Shown: piece by piece, positions 1 through 7,538 of the stretch | Layout of the letters: every line of letters begins with the position of its first letter | Position numbering within the stretch: position 1 is the stretch's first letter | Source of the DNA: Clostridia bacterium | GTDB taxonomy: Bacteria > Bacillota > Clostridia > Oscillospirales > CAG-272 | Direction: 5' to 3' | Length of the DNA stretch: 41,179 nucleotides | Assembly (NCBI GenBank): GCA_017613355.1 | Contig: JAGAEA010000045.1 | Location: 1-41,179, forward strand | The notes under the pieces: generated by a model | Told to the model about the DNA's origin: nothing | What the model saw: only the letters and a program-made list of their open reading frames with translations | Database searches by the model: none | Made by a program: the position numbers and the translations under genes

Positions 1-15
1 CGCGCTTTTGCGCGG

Positions 16-87
16 GCGGCTCTTTTGGTGACCCATCCTTGCGAACACCGCTCCCGCGGAGCGGGAACGGAGGGCAATGAGAGCCGC
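16..87. other. Imperfect inverted repeat at left edge, unassigned
   Basis: GCGGCTCT (16-23) can pair with AGAGCCGC (80-87). Inside it a second perfect hairpin forms from CCGCTCC (48-54) and GGAGCGG (58-64) around a CGC loop. This could be the end of a structured RNA or a dispersed repeat that starts outside the window. I do not recognise a known RNA family. From 88 to the promoter at 219 I see no gene with a ribosome binding site. Confidence 0.35.
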
Positions 88-218
88 GAAGCGTGTTTTT
101 CGACATTTTCGATGGGTCTTGACAGCTGTTTTGCGTCCTTTTTTGCCAATATTACCGTGAATTGACAAAGGCTGATAAAGTTTTTTGTTCAATTTTTTGA
201 AAAAACTGTCGTCAACTA

Positions 219-247
219 TTGCATTTTGAAAATAGATATGATATAAT
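219..247 (+). promoter_or_regulatory. SigA-type promoter of the diguanylate cyclase/phosphodiesterase unit
   Basis: -35 TTGCAT (219-224), a 17-bp spacer and -10 TATAAT (242-247), with an extended -10 TG at 239-240. It lies about 45 nt upstream of the first start codon. Confidence 0.75.
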
Positions 248-293
248 ATAATAGTTTTTTATACCTCAGTTTCAAGTTCTTTGGAGGTTGACA

Positions 294-1679
294 ATGCAAA
301 AAACCAAAAAAATACGCAAATTTCGGGGATTGTCCGCTCATATGCTGATCCTTCCCGCAACCGCAATCATCGTTTTTCTTTACGCGACGTTGGTGTTTCG
401 TTCCACAAGGATCGACCACGTTAAGAAACAGCTTTTTGAGAACTCGGAAGCATATATCACTGCAACGCAGACATATGACGATTTTCGACGGAACGTGACG
501 AAGATGACCGATCAGGCGGGGCTTTTCTTTGCTGCCGAGGGCGATCTCCAATATGCCGAAGCGTTCTGCGACCGCGCGGAACAATTCTCCGTGTTGGCTT
601 CCGAAGCGGAGGATCTCTCCGCACAAACGGGTGCTCCCGCGCCGTGGGAAGAGCTTGTGGAACTGGAAGCGCGCGCAATGAAGCTGTTTGCTTTGGGAAG
701 CGGGGTGGAGTTGACAGGCGCAAAGTACCAACGAATTATGTCGGCGACGCTTTCGGACGAAGAAATCGGCATGACCGCCGCGCAACAGCGGGAGACCGCC
801 GCGAAATTGCTCCACGGCGAGGAATGCTACGCGCTTCGCGGTCGCGTGATGGACAGTGTGGATGAACGCCACAGGGAAACGCTTGCGAAAACGACCGAAC
901 GATTTGAAGAGCTTTCGAAGATGCTCAATTGCTATACTTCGGGACAGGGCGTTTTTACAACGGCGCTTTGCGCATTTTTGATTTTTGTGCTGGGATTTCT
1001 CTATATCATGCTGTTGCTCCCCTTAATGCGGGCGACGCAGCGCGTACAAAACGGGGAAGAGATCGACATCCGGCACGGAGTTCTCGAACTGAAATCCTTT
1101 TCGGAACATTATGACCGAATGATCGAGAAAAAAACCATTCTGGAAGACGATCTCCGCCAAAGCGCGCATCTGGACGCGCTGACGGGACTTCCGAACCGCT
1201 TGGCGGAGAAGCAGTATATTTCGCTGATCCGTCGCAAAAAGAGCAATTTGCCAACGGCGGTGTTTTCATTTGACGTCAACAACCTGAAACCCACCAACGA
1301 TACGCAAGGACACGTTGTGGGCGATATGCTTTTGCAAAAAGCCGCGCAATGCATTCTCAAATGTTTCGGGGATGAAATGGGACAGAACTGTTTTCGCATC
1401 GGCGGAGATGAGTTCGTTGCCATTTTGCAGGATGTGACCGAAGCGGAATTGCGGGAGAGGGTCAAGGAATTCGAGCGGCGACAACGTGAAGCGGATATCA
1501 GCGTTGCGGTGGGATATGCGTATTCGGATGAGATCCACCCCGTGGATGTTGCGGAACTTTTCCAGCGAGCGGATAGAAATATGTATCAAATGAAATCGGA
1601 AATGAAGCGCCGCATGGCGACCGACTCGATCGCGGCAGCAGATCCCACCGCAAATGATTTGCCGGAAGAACGTTCATAG
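294..1679 (+). CDS. Membrane diguanylate cyclase (GGDEF)
   Basis: Predicted to make cyclic di-GMP from two GTP at the cytoplasmic membrane. It has 461 residues: TM1 at about 16-35, an extracytoplasmic segment (36-219) rich in predicted helix, TM2 at about 220-245, then a GGDEF domain from about 293. The domain has the usual DALTGLPNR entry motif and an intact GGDEF at 370-374. The RxxD inhibitory I-site expected five residues upstream is absent (E-M-G-Q there), so product inhibition is probably weak. The ATG at 294 has GGAGG at 283-287; an in-frame TTG at 288 directly abuts that site and is unlikely. The next gene starts 38 nt downstream with no terminator between, so a synthase and a hydrolase for the same messenger share a transcript. 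The sensor segment matches no family I know. Confidence 0.88.
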   Translation: MQKTKKIRKFRGLSAHMLILPATAIIVFLYATLVFRSTRIDHVKKQLFENSEAYITATQTYDDFRRNVTKMTDQAGLFFAAEGDLQYAEAFCDRAEQFSVLASEAEDLSAQTGAPAPWEELVELEARAMKLFALGSGVELTGAKYQRIMSATLSDEEIGMTAAQQRETAAKLLHGEECYALRGRVMDSVDERHRETLAKTTERFEELSKMLNCYTSGQGVFTTALCAFLIFVLGFLYIMLLLPLMRATQRVQNGEEIDIRHGVLELKSFSEHYDRMIEKKTILEDDLRQSAHLDALTGLPNRLAEKQYISLIRRKKSNLPTAVFSFDVNNLKPTNDTQGHVVGDMLLQKAAQCILKCFGDEMGQNCFRIGGDEFVAILQDVTEAELRERVKEFERRQREADISVAVGYAYSDEIHPVDVAELFQRADRNMYQMKSEMKRRMATDSIAAADPTANDLPEERS

Positions 1680-1717
1680 CCCGACTAATTCAGTGAAATC
1701 ACGAGGTTAGCCTACCA

Positions 1718-3748
1718 ATGCAATATATCATTCATTTTGACATCGCCGCGTTGTGCGTCATTGGCACGATACTCACCATGTATCTTTCCCGCAAGGGATA
1801 TTCCACCGTTTCGGGGCGCATTTTCGTTACGCTGATGTTCGTTGCCTTGTTTGCCGCGGCGTTTGACATTGCGGGGGCATACACCGTTTTCCATGCATCG
1901 GTGGTTCCGAGACCGATTAACTATATTGTCAACAGTCTGTATCTGTTTTCCAACACGGTCAGCGTGATCATCTTTTATGTCTACGTGCTTTCCATCACAA
2001 AGCGAAAGGTGGAGGAAGAGTGGCGGTCGATGTATTGTCGCGTCGTGGTTGTGGTGGAAGCGGTGCTTTTCATGTTCTCGCCGTTCACAACGTGGATTTT
2101 CTATTTCGATGAAAACAACGTCTACCGGCACGGCGCGCTCTTCCCCATGCTGTATGTGTTGTCGTTTTCCATGCTTCTGCTTTCCGTTTATTTGATCGTT
2201 CGCTATCGGCAAACGATCGACCGCGCGCAGAGCGTTTCCATTCTCTCGTATGTGGTCGTCATGGTTTTGACGGAAGTGGTGCAGATCCTTTTTCCGCGCT
2301 ATTTGATCACGTCCTTTGCCATGTCGCTGATGTTGTTGGCTATTTATTATTCGCTTGAAAAGCCGAGCGATTTCATGGAAGGCAATACCTTTTGTTATAA
2401 TGACCGCGCGTTTTACGACTACATGACCAACCACATCGGGTCGAGCAATTTCACGGTTGTCATCGTGGGTCCGGAGAACGTGGACTATTTGAGGCGGCTT
2501 TTGAGCGACGCGGCAAAGGAGTCGCTCTTGAACGGACTCATCGAGAAATTTCTTGTCGTTTTCGGGCAGAAAAACGTGTTTTATCTCCACCGTTTCCATT
2601 TCGCGGTCCTGACGACGGGCGACCCGCAGGAAACGGTGATCGACACGTTCCTCGAACAGTTCCCCGAGGACGCGCATTATAAAGATATTGAAGTTTCGCT
2701 TTCCTATTGCTTCCGAATTCTTCCGTTTCCCGGTGTTGCCACCACGATCGAAGAAGTGCGAACGGCGGTGGATTTCGCCCTGCGGCAGGAGTACGAGGGC
2801 GAACGCATTTTGACCTTGTCGGAAAACGATCTGAAAAAGGTCACGCGCGAGGTCGAGGTGCTCAACAGCATTCGCCTTGCGTTGCGAAACGGGAATTTCA
2901 AAGTCTATTATCAGCCGATCCTTGAAGAAGCGAGCGGAAGGTTTCGCTCCGCCGAAGCGCTTTTGCGCTTGAAGGATCCCGAACTCGGCTTTGTTCCGCC
3001 CGATGAGTTCATTCCCATTGCCGAACGAAACGGGCTTATCACGCAGGTTGGAGAGTTCGTGCTCGAATCGGTTTGTCGGTTCTGGAAGGAACAGAATTTG
3101 CGGGAGCACGGCATAGAATATATTGAAGTGAATCTTTCCGCCATGCAATGTATGCAGAAAGACCTTCCCGAATGGGTCATGGGAACGCTCGCGGCATACG
3201 ACGTTCCGCTCGACTGTATCAATCTTGAAATCACGGAGACTGCCGCCGTGAATAACCAGGAAGTGATGGGGAAGAATATGGACTCGCTCGTGAAGAACGG
3301 CATGGCGTTTTCGCTGGACGACTATGGAACGGGGTATTCCAACGTGGATCACCTCGCGGGGCTTCCGCTCGAAATCGTCAAGATCGATAAGAGTATTATA
3401 TGGAAGGCTTGCGAAAAGCCCGCGTCCAAAATGATTTTGCAGCATTCGCTGCGCTTGATCCGCGATCTCGGCATGAAATCGGTTGCCGAAGGCGTGGAGA
3501 CGGAAGAAATGGTGGAAATGCTGCGAGAAATGGGATGCAATTATTATCAAGGGTTCCTTTATTCGCGCCCGATCCCCGAAACGATTTTCTGCTGTTTCTC
3601 AATGAACACAGCGTTCCCATGTGGGAGCGCTGAACCGCAAACGAACGCCGCAGGAAGCACTCCTGCGGCGTTCGCAAAAAAAATTAAAAAAATTTTCAAA
3701 AAACTATTGACAAACCGAAAAAAGTGTGGTATACTGTCCGTGTATTAG
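1718..3748 (+). CDS. Membrane c-di-GMP phosphodiesterase (EAL), probably frameshifted near its 3' end
   Basis: Predicted to hydrolyse c-di-GMP. A multi-pass hydrophobic N-terminus (about residues 1-215) is followed by a region resembling a GGDEF fold without its motif, then an EAL domain from about 395. The catalytic signature looks intact: EALLRL (413), EVNLS, LEITET, LDDYGTG (D534, D535), VKIDKS, AEGVET and YYQGF. The open frame ends at 3748, but its last ~50 residues are atypical (Lys-rich) and run through a strong stem-loop and into the next promoter. In the +1 frame the sequence continues as FLLFLNEHSVPMWER and stops at 3633, just before the stem-loop. One missing base near 3582-3590 would restore this. 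The likely true product ends at 3633; the loss may be a sequence error or a real mutation outside the catalytic core. Confidence 0.85.
   Translation: MQYIIHFDIAALCVIGTILTMYLSRKGYSTVSGRIFVTLMFVALFAAAFDIAGAYTVFHASVVPRPINYIVNSLYLFSNTVSVIIFYVYVLSITKRKVEEEWRSMYCRVVVVVEAVLFMFSPFTTWIFYFDENNVYRHGALFPMLYVLSFSMLLLSVYLIVRYRQTIDRAQSVSILSYVVVMVLTEVVQILFPRYLITSFAMSLMLLAIYYSLEKPSDFMEGNTFCYNDRAFYDYMTNHIGSSNFTVVIVGPENVDYLRRLLSDAAKESLLNGLIEKFLVVFGQKNVFYLHRFHFAVLTTGDPQETVIDTFLEQFPEDAHYKDIEVSLSYCFRILPFPGVATTIEEVRTAVDFALRQEYEGERILTLSENDLKKVTREVEVLNSIRLALRNGNFKVYYQPILEEASGRFRSAEALLRLKDPELGFVPPDEFIPIAERNGLITQVGEFVLESVCRFWKEQNLREHGIEYIEVNLSAMQCMQKDLPEWVMGTLAAYDVPLDCINLEITETAAVNNQEVMGKNMDSLVKNGMAFSLDDYGTGYSNVDHLAGLPLEIVKIDKSIIWKACEKPASKMILQHSLRLIRDLGMKSVAEGVETEEMVEMLREMGCNYYQGFLYSRPIPETIFCCFSMNTAFPCGSAEPQTNAAGSTPAAFAKKIKKIFKKLLTNRKKCGILSVY
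3642..3674 (+). other. Strong 14-bp stem-loop, terminator-like but without a U-tract
   Basis: A perfect 14-bp stem pairs 3642-3655 with 3661-3674 around an AGCAC loop. It starts 9 nt after the frame-corrected stop at 3633. An A-rich run follows (3676-3690) instead of the T-run of an intrinsic terminator. It may be an RNA 3'-end stabiliser or a weak terminator; the A-tract may serve as an UP element for the promoter at 3707. Confidence 0.55.
3707..3735 (+). promoter_or_regulatory. Strong promoter of the riboswitch-controlled operon
   Basis: TTGACA (3707-3712), 17-bp spacer, TATACT (3730-3735), extended -10 TG at 3727-3728, and AT-rich DNA upstream. Transcription would start about 20-25 nt before the aptamer. 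Confidence 0.85.
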
Positions 3749-3764
3749 GAAAAAAACACACAAA

Positions 3765-3850
3765 ATTGCATATTTCTGTAAAGGGCAAAACAGTCGAAAG
3801 GCTGTGACGCAAAGCTACAGGGACTTCAATTTAAGTCTGCCAGCTGCAAT
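3765..3850 (+). promoter_or_regulatory. c-di-GMP-I (GEMM-I) riboswitch aptamer
   Basis: The sequence carries the GEMM-I core: a GGGCAAAAC segment, a GAAA tetraloop hairpin (CAGTC-GAAA-GGCTG), then GTGACGCAAAGCTAC, and a second hairpin (GACTT/AAGTC) closed by GCC. P1 would be ATTGCA (3765-3770) with TGCAAT (3845-3850). The 3' strand of P1 is also the 5' strand of the following terminator, so ligand-stabilised P1 and the terminator exclude each other. That predicts that c-di-GMP turns the operon ON. The family assignment is from motif recognition; the ON logic is inference. Confidence 0.88.
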
Positions 3851-3890
3851 CGTTCTCCGCAAGCGGAGAGTTGCAGGTGGTTTTTCTTTT
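3844..3890 (+). terminator. Riboswitch expression-platform terminator
   Basis: CTGCAA (3844-3849) pairs with TTGCAG (3871-3876) and encloses CTCCG/CGGAG (3855-3859/3864-3868). T5-C-T4 follows at 3881-3890. The outer left strand overlaps aptamer P1 (3845-3850). The downstream start codon is at 3926. Confidence 0.85.
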
Positions 3891-3925
3891 TGAAACCGCC
3901 GAATCCGACCGAAAGGAGAACTGCC

Positions 3926-4744
3926 ATGCAGGAAAGCAAAACAAAAGATCTGCACGCGCAATACGTGAAAGCGACGGTCGAATCCGGGGTTGCGCCCTTG
4001 GAGCTTCGATACACGGCGATCAACGATTGCTATTCCAAAATGCCGATCGCGTACAGAACCGCAACGTTTGTGAACAGCGTGGTCATGGGCGTGATCCGGC
4101 AGGAAGAATTCTCCTTCGCCGCAAACCTGACCGAAACGGGGATCCGCCTTGCAAAGTGGAACATCCTCGAAGCGGCGCGCCATCTCGTCGAGTTTGAGAA
4201 AGCGGGACGGCACGTGGAATGGATCTCGGTGCGGTGTCCCGTGGCGCTCGCGATGAACGTTGACCTCTACGAATGGATGCTTGCGATCATCGCCGAAGCG
4301 GGCTTGAAGGACCCCTCGAAGCTTTGCTTGGAGTTCCCGCAGTCGTTGCTCTTCTGCAAGGAAGCGAAAGCGCGGCTGTCGGTTCTGGACATGAAATTGC
4401 TGAAAGTGCGAACGCTCATGTCGGGATGCGGCGCCGTGGATTGCCCCACCGCGCGGCTGACGGCGATCCCCGTGGACATGGTGCTTCTCGATCAAAAGAC
4501 CACCGCGCTCACGAACGACCGCAACAAGCCGAACGTTGTACCGAGCTTGGTGCAATTCCTCAAAAGTATGCGGCTTGAAGTCATTGCAAACGGAATTGCG
4601 GACGACGACCAGATCCGAACGTTGAACCGTGCGGAATGTTTCGGTTATATCACCGCAACGTCTTATCAAGGAACCACCGAACCGGGCGCGCACCGCATGA
4701 CGCTTGCGCAAGCCCTGGCACAAAGAGAGGAAGAGAGATATTGA
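3926..4744 (+). CDS. Degenerate EAL-domain protein, likely c-di-GMP receptor or scaffold
   Basis: 272 residues without membrane segments, so probably cytoplasmic. It follows the EAL fold pattern but the catalytic set is lost. AYRTATF stands where EALLR is expected, ISVRCP (R103) where the loop Asn sits, GCGAVDCP (168-174) replaces the DDFG motif, MVLLDQK replaces VKIDK, and IANGIADDD (220-228) replaces AEGVE. Only the Glu of CLEFPQS (E136) remains recognisable. It is therefore unlikely to hydrolyse c-di-GMP and may bind it or a partner protein. First gene after the c-di-GMP riboswitch; AAAGGAG at 3912-3918 fixes the ATG at 3926. Its stop overlaps the next start (TTGA), implying translational coupling. 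An inactive EAL is an inference from residue loss. Confidence 0.75.
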   Translation: MQESKTKDLHAQYVKATVESGVAPLELRYTAINDCYSKMPIAYRTATFVNSVVMGVIRQEEFSFAANLTETGIRLAKWNILEAARHLVEFEKAGRHVEWISVRCPVALAMNVDLYEWMLAIIAEAGLKDPSKLCLEFPQSLLFCKEAKARLSVLDMKLLKVRTLMSGCGAVDCPTARLTAIPVDMVLLDQKTTALTNDRNKPNVVPSLVQFLKSMRLEVIANGIADDDQIRTLNRAECFGYITATSYQGTTEPGAHRMTLAQALAQREEERY

Positions 4745-5505
4745 AGCGCGAAGCAAAAAGCGGAACTTCCATATTGCGCCGATCCGCAACAGAGATCAAG
4801 CGGTACCGCATCATGCTCCGATTGCTCCCGATCATCCTCGGTATCATCACGCTGATCCTCATCATTACCTATATTGTCACCATCCTGTATGACCGTTACG
4901 GAAGCTTTTCGGTCTCGGTCAATAAATTCGCAAACGTCCGCTATGCGTTGACGCTTTCGGAAACCACCGATTTTACGTCTCCCGTTTCACGTTTGAATTC
5001 CAAAGCATCGGTCGACATTACCAATATCGATGGTTCGAGTCTTCCGAATGACCTTGACAATATCGACGGCGAACACAACGGCAAGAACTACCTCGCATAC
5101 ACGTTCTATTGTAAGAACGCGGGGCAGGAGGCGGTCACTTACCGATGGACGCTTGCAATCAAGAATGCTTCGCAGGAAATCGAAAAAGCCGTTCGCGTGC
5201 GACTGTACGTCAACGGCGAGCCGACCACCTATGCACGAACGCGAACGGATGGGAAAGGCGTGGAAATGGATATGGATAAAAACGGAAACCGCACCATTCC
5301 CACCACCGAGTTCTGGAAGGGAAGCACGATCGCGCAAGGCGAATTTGCAAATTTCCAAGTTGGTGACATCACCAAATATACAATTGTCGTATGGTTGGAA
5401 GGTCACGACCCCGACTGCAATGACGACATCATCGGCGGCGAATTCAAGATCGATATGCAAATGGAGATTTTGGAAGCCGAAGAAGAGCAGACAGCCGGAA
5501 ACTGA
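4741..5505 (+). CDS. Membrane-anchored extracytoplasmic protein sharing a C-terminal motif with the two SipW-type secreted proteins
   Basis: 254 residues from a TTG that overlaps the upstream TGA; GAGAGGAAGAGAG precedes it. A basic N-terminus (1-27) leads into one TM segment (about 28-50), leaving an extracytoplasmic domain of about 200 residues. It lacks the TYAWFS cleavage region of the next two proteins but shares their C-terminal features: an AVRVRL strand (150-155) and IVVWLEG..PDC (215-226), then a beta-rich tail. I infer an uncleaved anchor or base subunit for the structure built by the next two proteins. The tail ends Glu-rich (EAEEEQ). No named family recognised. A longer in-frame reading to 4636 would lie inside the upstream gene and is unlikely. 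Confidence 0.7.
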   Translation: MKREAKSGTSILRRSATEIKRYRIMLRLLPIILGIITLILIITYIVTILYDRYGSFSVSVNKFANVRYALTLSETTDFTSPVSRLNSKASVDITNIDGSSLPNDLDNIDGEHNGKNYLAYTFYCKNAGQEAVTYRWTLAIKNASQEIEKAVRVRLYVNGEPTTYARTRTDGKGVEMDMDKNGNRTIPTTEFWKGSTIAQGEFANFQVGDITKYTIVVWLEGHDPDCNDDIIGGEFKIDMQMEILEAEEEQTAGN

Positions 5506-5590
5506 AATCGAATTACTCACCAAGGGCGGCGGCTTGCGGTGTGTAAGATAAATCAAAAAAATCTTTTATCAAAAAAAGGAGAAAAAGACA

Positions 5591-6532
5591 ATGAAAAAGC
5601 TGATCCCCGCCCTTGCCATGCTGCTGATCGCGGCAGTCATGCTCGGCACCTCGACCTATGCGTGGTTCTCCATGAACACCACCGTTACCGCAACGGGAAT
5701 GTCCGTTACGGCTACCACCCCTGTCAACCTGCTCATCAGCAATACCTCTGGCGGCACTTTCACAAATGATGTTATAGCCGATGAGGCTTTTGGAACCGGC
5801 AGACTTTACCCTGCGTCTTCTGTTGCAGGCACGCTTTTCAATGCGATTGAAAACTCCGGCAACTACATTGGAACGAATGGTGCCGGCGGTCCTGCCGAAT
5901 CTACCACAAAATTCCAAAAGGACTCCTCTCAAGGCGAAACGGCTGTTGTTGCTCTTGCCAACAATACAAATGGTTACTGGGCTGATTTTACCTACTGGCT
6001 CAAATTGAGCGAAGCACAGACTTCTCCTGCGGATGTCTTTCTTTCCAACCTTGTGATTTATCGTCCCTATGTTGCGGTTTCCACGGACACGGGTGTTGCC
6101 GCCGATACTTTCTACACGAAAGCCGGGTCGGTCTATACCGTTGTTGAAGCCGGAACGAATTTGACGGAAGGTCAAACTTACTATAAGAAAGACGGCGTTT
6201 GCAAGGCAGTCAGAGTGCTTCTCAGTGTTGCGTCCGATGCTGCTTCTCAAGCAAAGAGCGTTATCTATGCTACCGATGGTACTGCCGCAAATGCGATTTC
6301 TTCTAATGTTGCTGCAGATGGAACTCTGTTCTCTACCTTGTCCACCACTTCGGTGACCCCTGTTGCATCTTATAATGCCGGTACTGCAAATGCAAACTGC
6401 TTCAAAGTGAATGGCACCGAGATTGCCGTCGTGCTGAGAGTTTGGATCGAAGGTCAGGATGCCGATTGCTTAAATGCAAATGCTGGTCAAACCTTTGAGA
6501 TTCAAGTTGCTTTCAACGTTGTTACCGCGTAA
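5591..6532 (+). CDS. Secreted protein with SipW-type signal peptide (TasA/camelysin-like class)
   Basis: 313 residues. The N-terminus (MKKLIPALAM, then a hydrophobic run and LGTSTYAWFS) fits the SipW-dependent signal class, where cleavage precedes the aromatic residue; predicted site after A24. Residues 22-50 are nearly identical in pattern to the next protein (YAWFSMNTTV, TGM, VT, LIS). The body is Ala/Thr/Ser-rich and beta-prone. The C-terminus carries VLRVWIEGQDADC (281-293) and a closing strand. An internal stretch (about 175-205) has alternating FYTKAG..YTVVE and TYYKKDG, like small Tyr-rich repeats of Firmicute surface proteins. AAGGAG at 5576-5581 sets the start. Probably a fibre or matrix subunit, processed by a signal peptidase encoded at 7870 or 12475. 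The TasA-like role is inference; no direct homology was tested. Confidence 0.75.
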   Translation: MKKLIPALAMLLIAAVMLGTSTYAWFSMNTTVTATGMSVTATTPVNLLISNTSGGTFTNDVIADEAFGTGRLYPASSVAGTLFNAIENSGNYIGTNGAGGPAESTTKFQKDSSQGETAVVALANNTNGYWADFTYWLKLSEAQTSPADVFLSNLVIYRPYVAVSTDTGVAADTFYTKAGSVYTVVEAGTNLTEGQTYYKKDGVCKAVRVLLSVASDAASQAKSVIYATDGTAANAISSNVAADGTLFSTLSTTSVTPVASYNAGTANANCFKVNGTEIAVVLRVWIEGQDADCLNANAGQTFEIQVAFNVVTA

Positions 6533-6570
6533 TTGTTAACAAGCCCTACCCCATTTAGGAGGAAAAAGCA

Positions 6571-7443
6571 ATGAACTTGAAGGCGCATCGCAAGATACTC
6601 CCTGCAATGCTGATATTGCTTCTTTCCCTTGCCTTGGTATCTTCGGCAACTTACGCATGGTTCTCCATGAACACCACCGTGAAAGGCACGGGAATGACCG
6701 TTACAAGCACGGCGCCAACGAACATGCTCATCTCTGTTAATCCGAGCGATCCGAGCGCGTGGGAAAACGGGGTTACCGCAAATACGGCGGTTTCGGGCGG
6801 CTTTTCGCCTGCATCCACCGTGGACGGTGTAACTTTCTTTGCCCTCGCCGCAACGGACGGGATAGATGTTGACGGTAGCATTGTGGATGCCGGAAATCGC
6901 GGAGAGGTTCAGCTCGCGCAGGTCAATCGGGTTGCCGACAGCAACACCTATTATGCAGAGGTCGCACTCTACATCAAAGCCGGCGAGCAAACGAGTCTTT
7001 CAAGCGACTTGACCATGTATCTCAACCGCATGACAGTCGATACCGCAAGCCTTACCGATATTGCAAATTGCGTGCGCGTTTCTATCACGTCGGCAGGACG
7101 CAATACGGGTGTTGTCACCTTCAACGCTGATGGAACGGTTCAAGACGGGGAGAGCAATATTCTCTCGGAAACCGCTGCAATCATTTACAAGTACGATACG
7201 GTTACCGGTGTTTCGCCGATTTCGGCAGTTAACGGAGAGGGAACTCCCACGCTTGCCGCCGATACGGCGCGCGTGCCGGGGGACACCACCACGTGCTTTA
7301 CCGTCGATTATACCGGAGCTCAATATACAACCGTGATCGTTCGGATCTGGTTGGAAGGGCAGCACGAGGCTTGTGTGAATGAGATTTCCGGTGAAAGCAT
7401 TACCGTTGGTTTGGAATGGGAAGCAAGCAATTATTCCGCATAA
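6571..7443 (+). CDS. Second secreted protein with SipW-type signal peptide, paralogue of the preceding gene
   Basis: 290 residues. Signal region MNLKAHRKIL, hydrophobic run, SSATYAWFS; predicted cleavage after A29. Mature start YAWFSMNTTVKGTGMTVT matches the upstream paralogue closely, whereas the middle diverges. The C-terminal block recurs: NCVRVSI, TTCFTVDY and IVRIWLEGQHEAC (256-268). TAGGAGGA at 6556-6563 is a strong ribosome binding site, and the gap to the upstream stop is 38 nt, so both are co-translated from the riboswitch transcript. Two cysteines in the shared block suggest disulphide or metal links, an inference. Likely a second subunit of the same surface structure. A terminator follows at 7539. 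Confidence 0.75.
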   Translation: MNLKAHRKILPAMLILLLSLALVSSATYAWFSMNTTVKGTGMTVTSTAPTNMLISVNPSDPSAWENGVTANTAVSGGFSPASTVDGVTFFALAATDGIDVDGSIVDAGNRGEVQLAQVNRVADSNTYYAEVALYIKAGEQTSLSSDLTMYLNRMTVDTASLTDIANCVRVSITSAGRNTGVVTFNADGTVQDGESNILSETAAIIYKYDTVTGVSPISAVNGEGTPTLAADTARVPGDTTTCFTVDYTGAQYTTVIVRIWLEGQHEACVNEISGESITVGLEWEASNYSA

Positions 7444-7465
7444 AGAAACAATGAAAAAAGGATCG

Positions 7466-7501
7466 GAACGGTGCCGTTCTCCGCATCAGACGCAGATGCG
7501 G
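7466..7501 (+). other. Two small hairpins in the 3' UTR of the fibre operon
   Basis: GAACG/CGTTC (7466-7470/7475-7479) and CCGCATC/GATGCGG (7481-7487/7495-7501) lie between the last fibre gene and the terminator. They may protect the mRNA 3' end. No known RNA family is recognised. Confidence 0.4.
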
Positions 7502-7538
7502 GCAGGATGCGGCGTACGTTGCCGTTTCGAAGCCGAAT

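Noticed and set aside
1712..3550. Long minus-strand reading frame opposite the phosphodiesterase
   Set aside because: It is a codon-bias shadow: no ribosome binding site, His/Arg-rich implausible product, and the plus strand carries a clear EAL enzyme.
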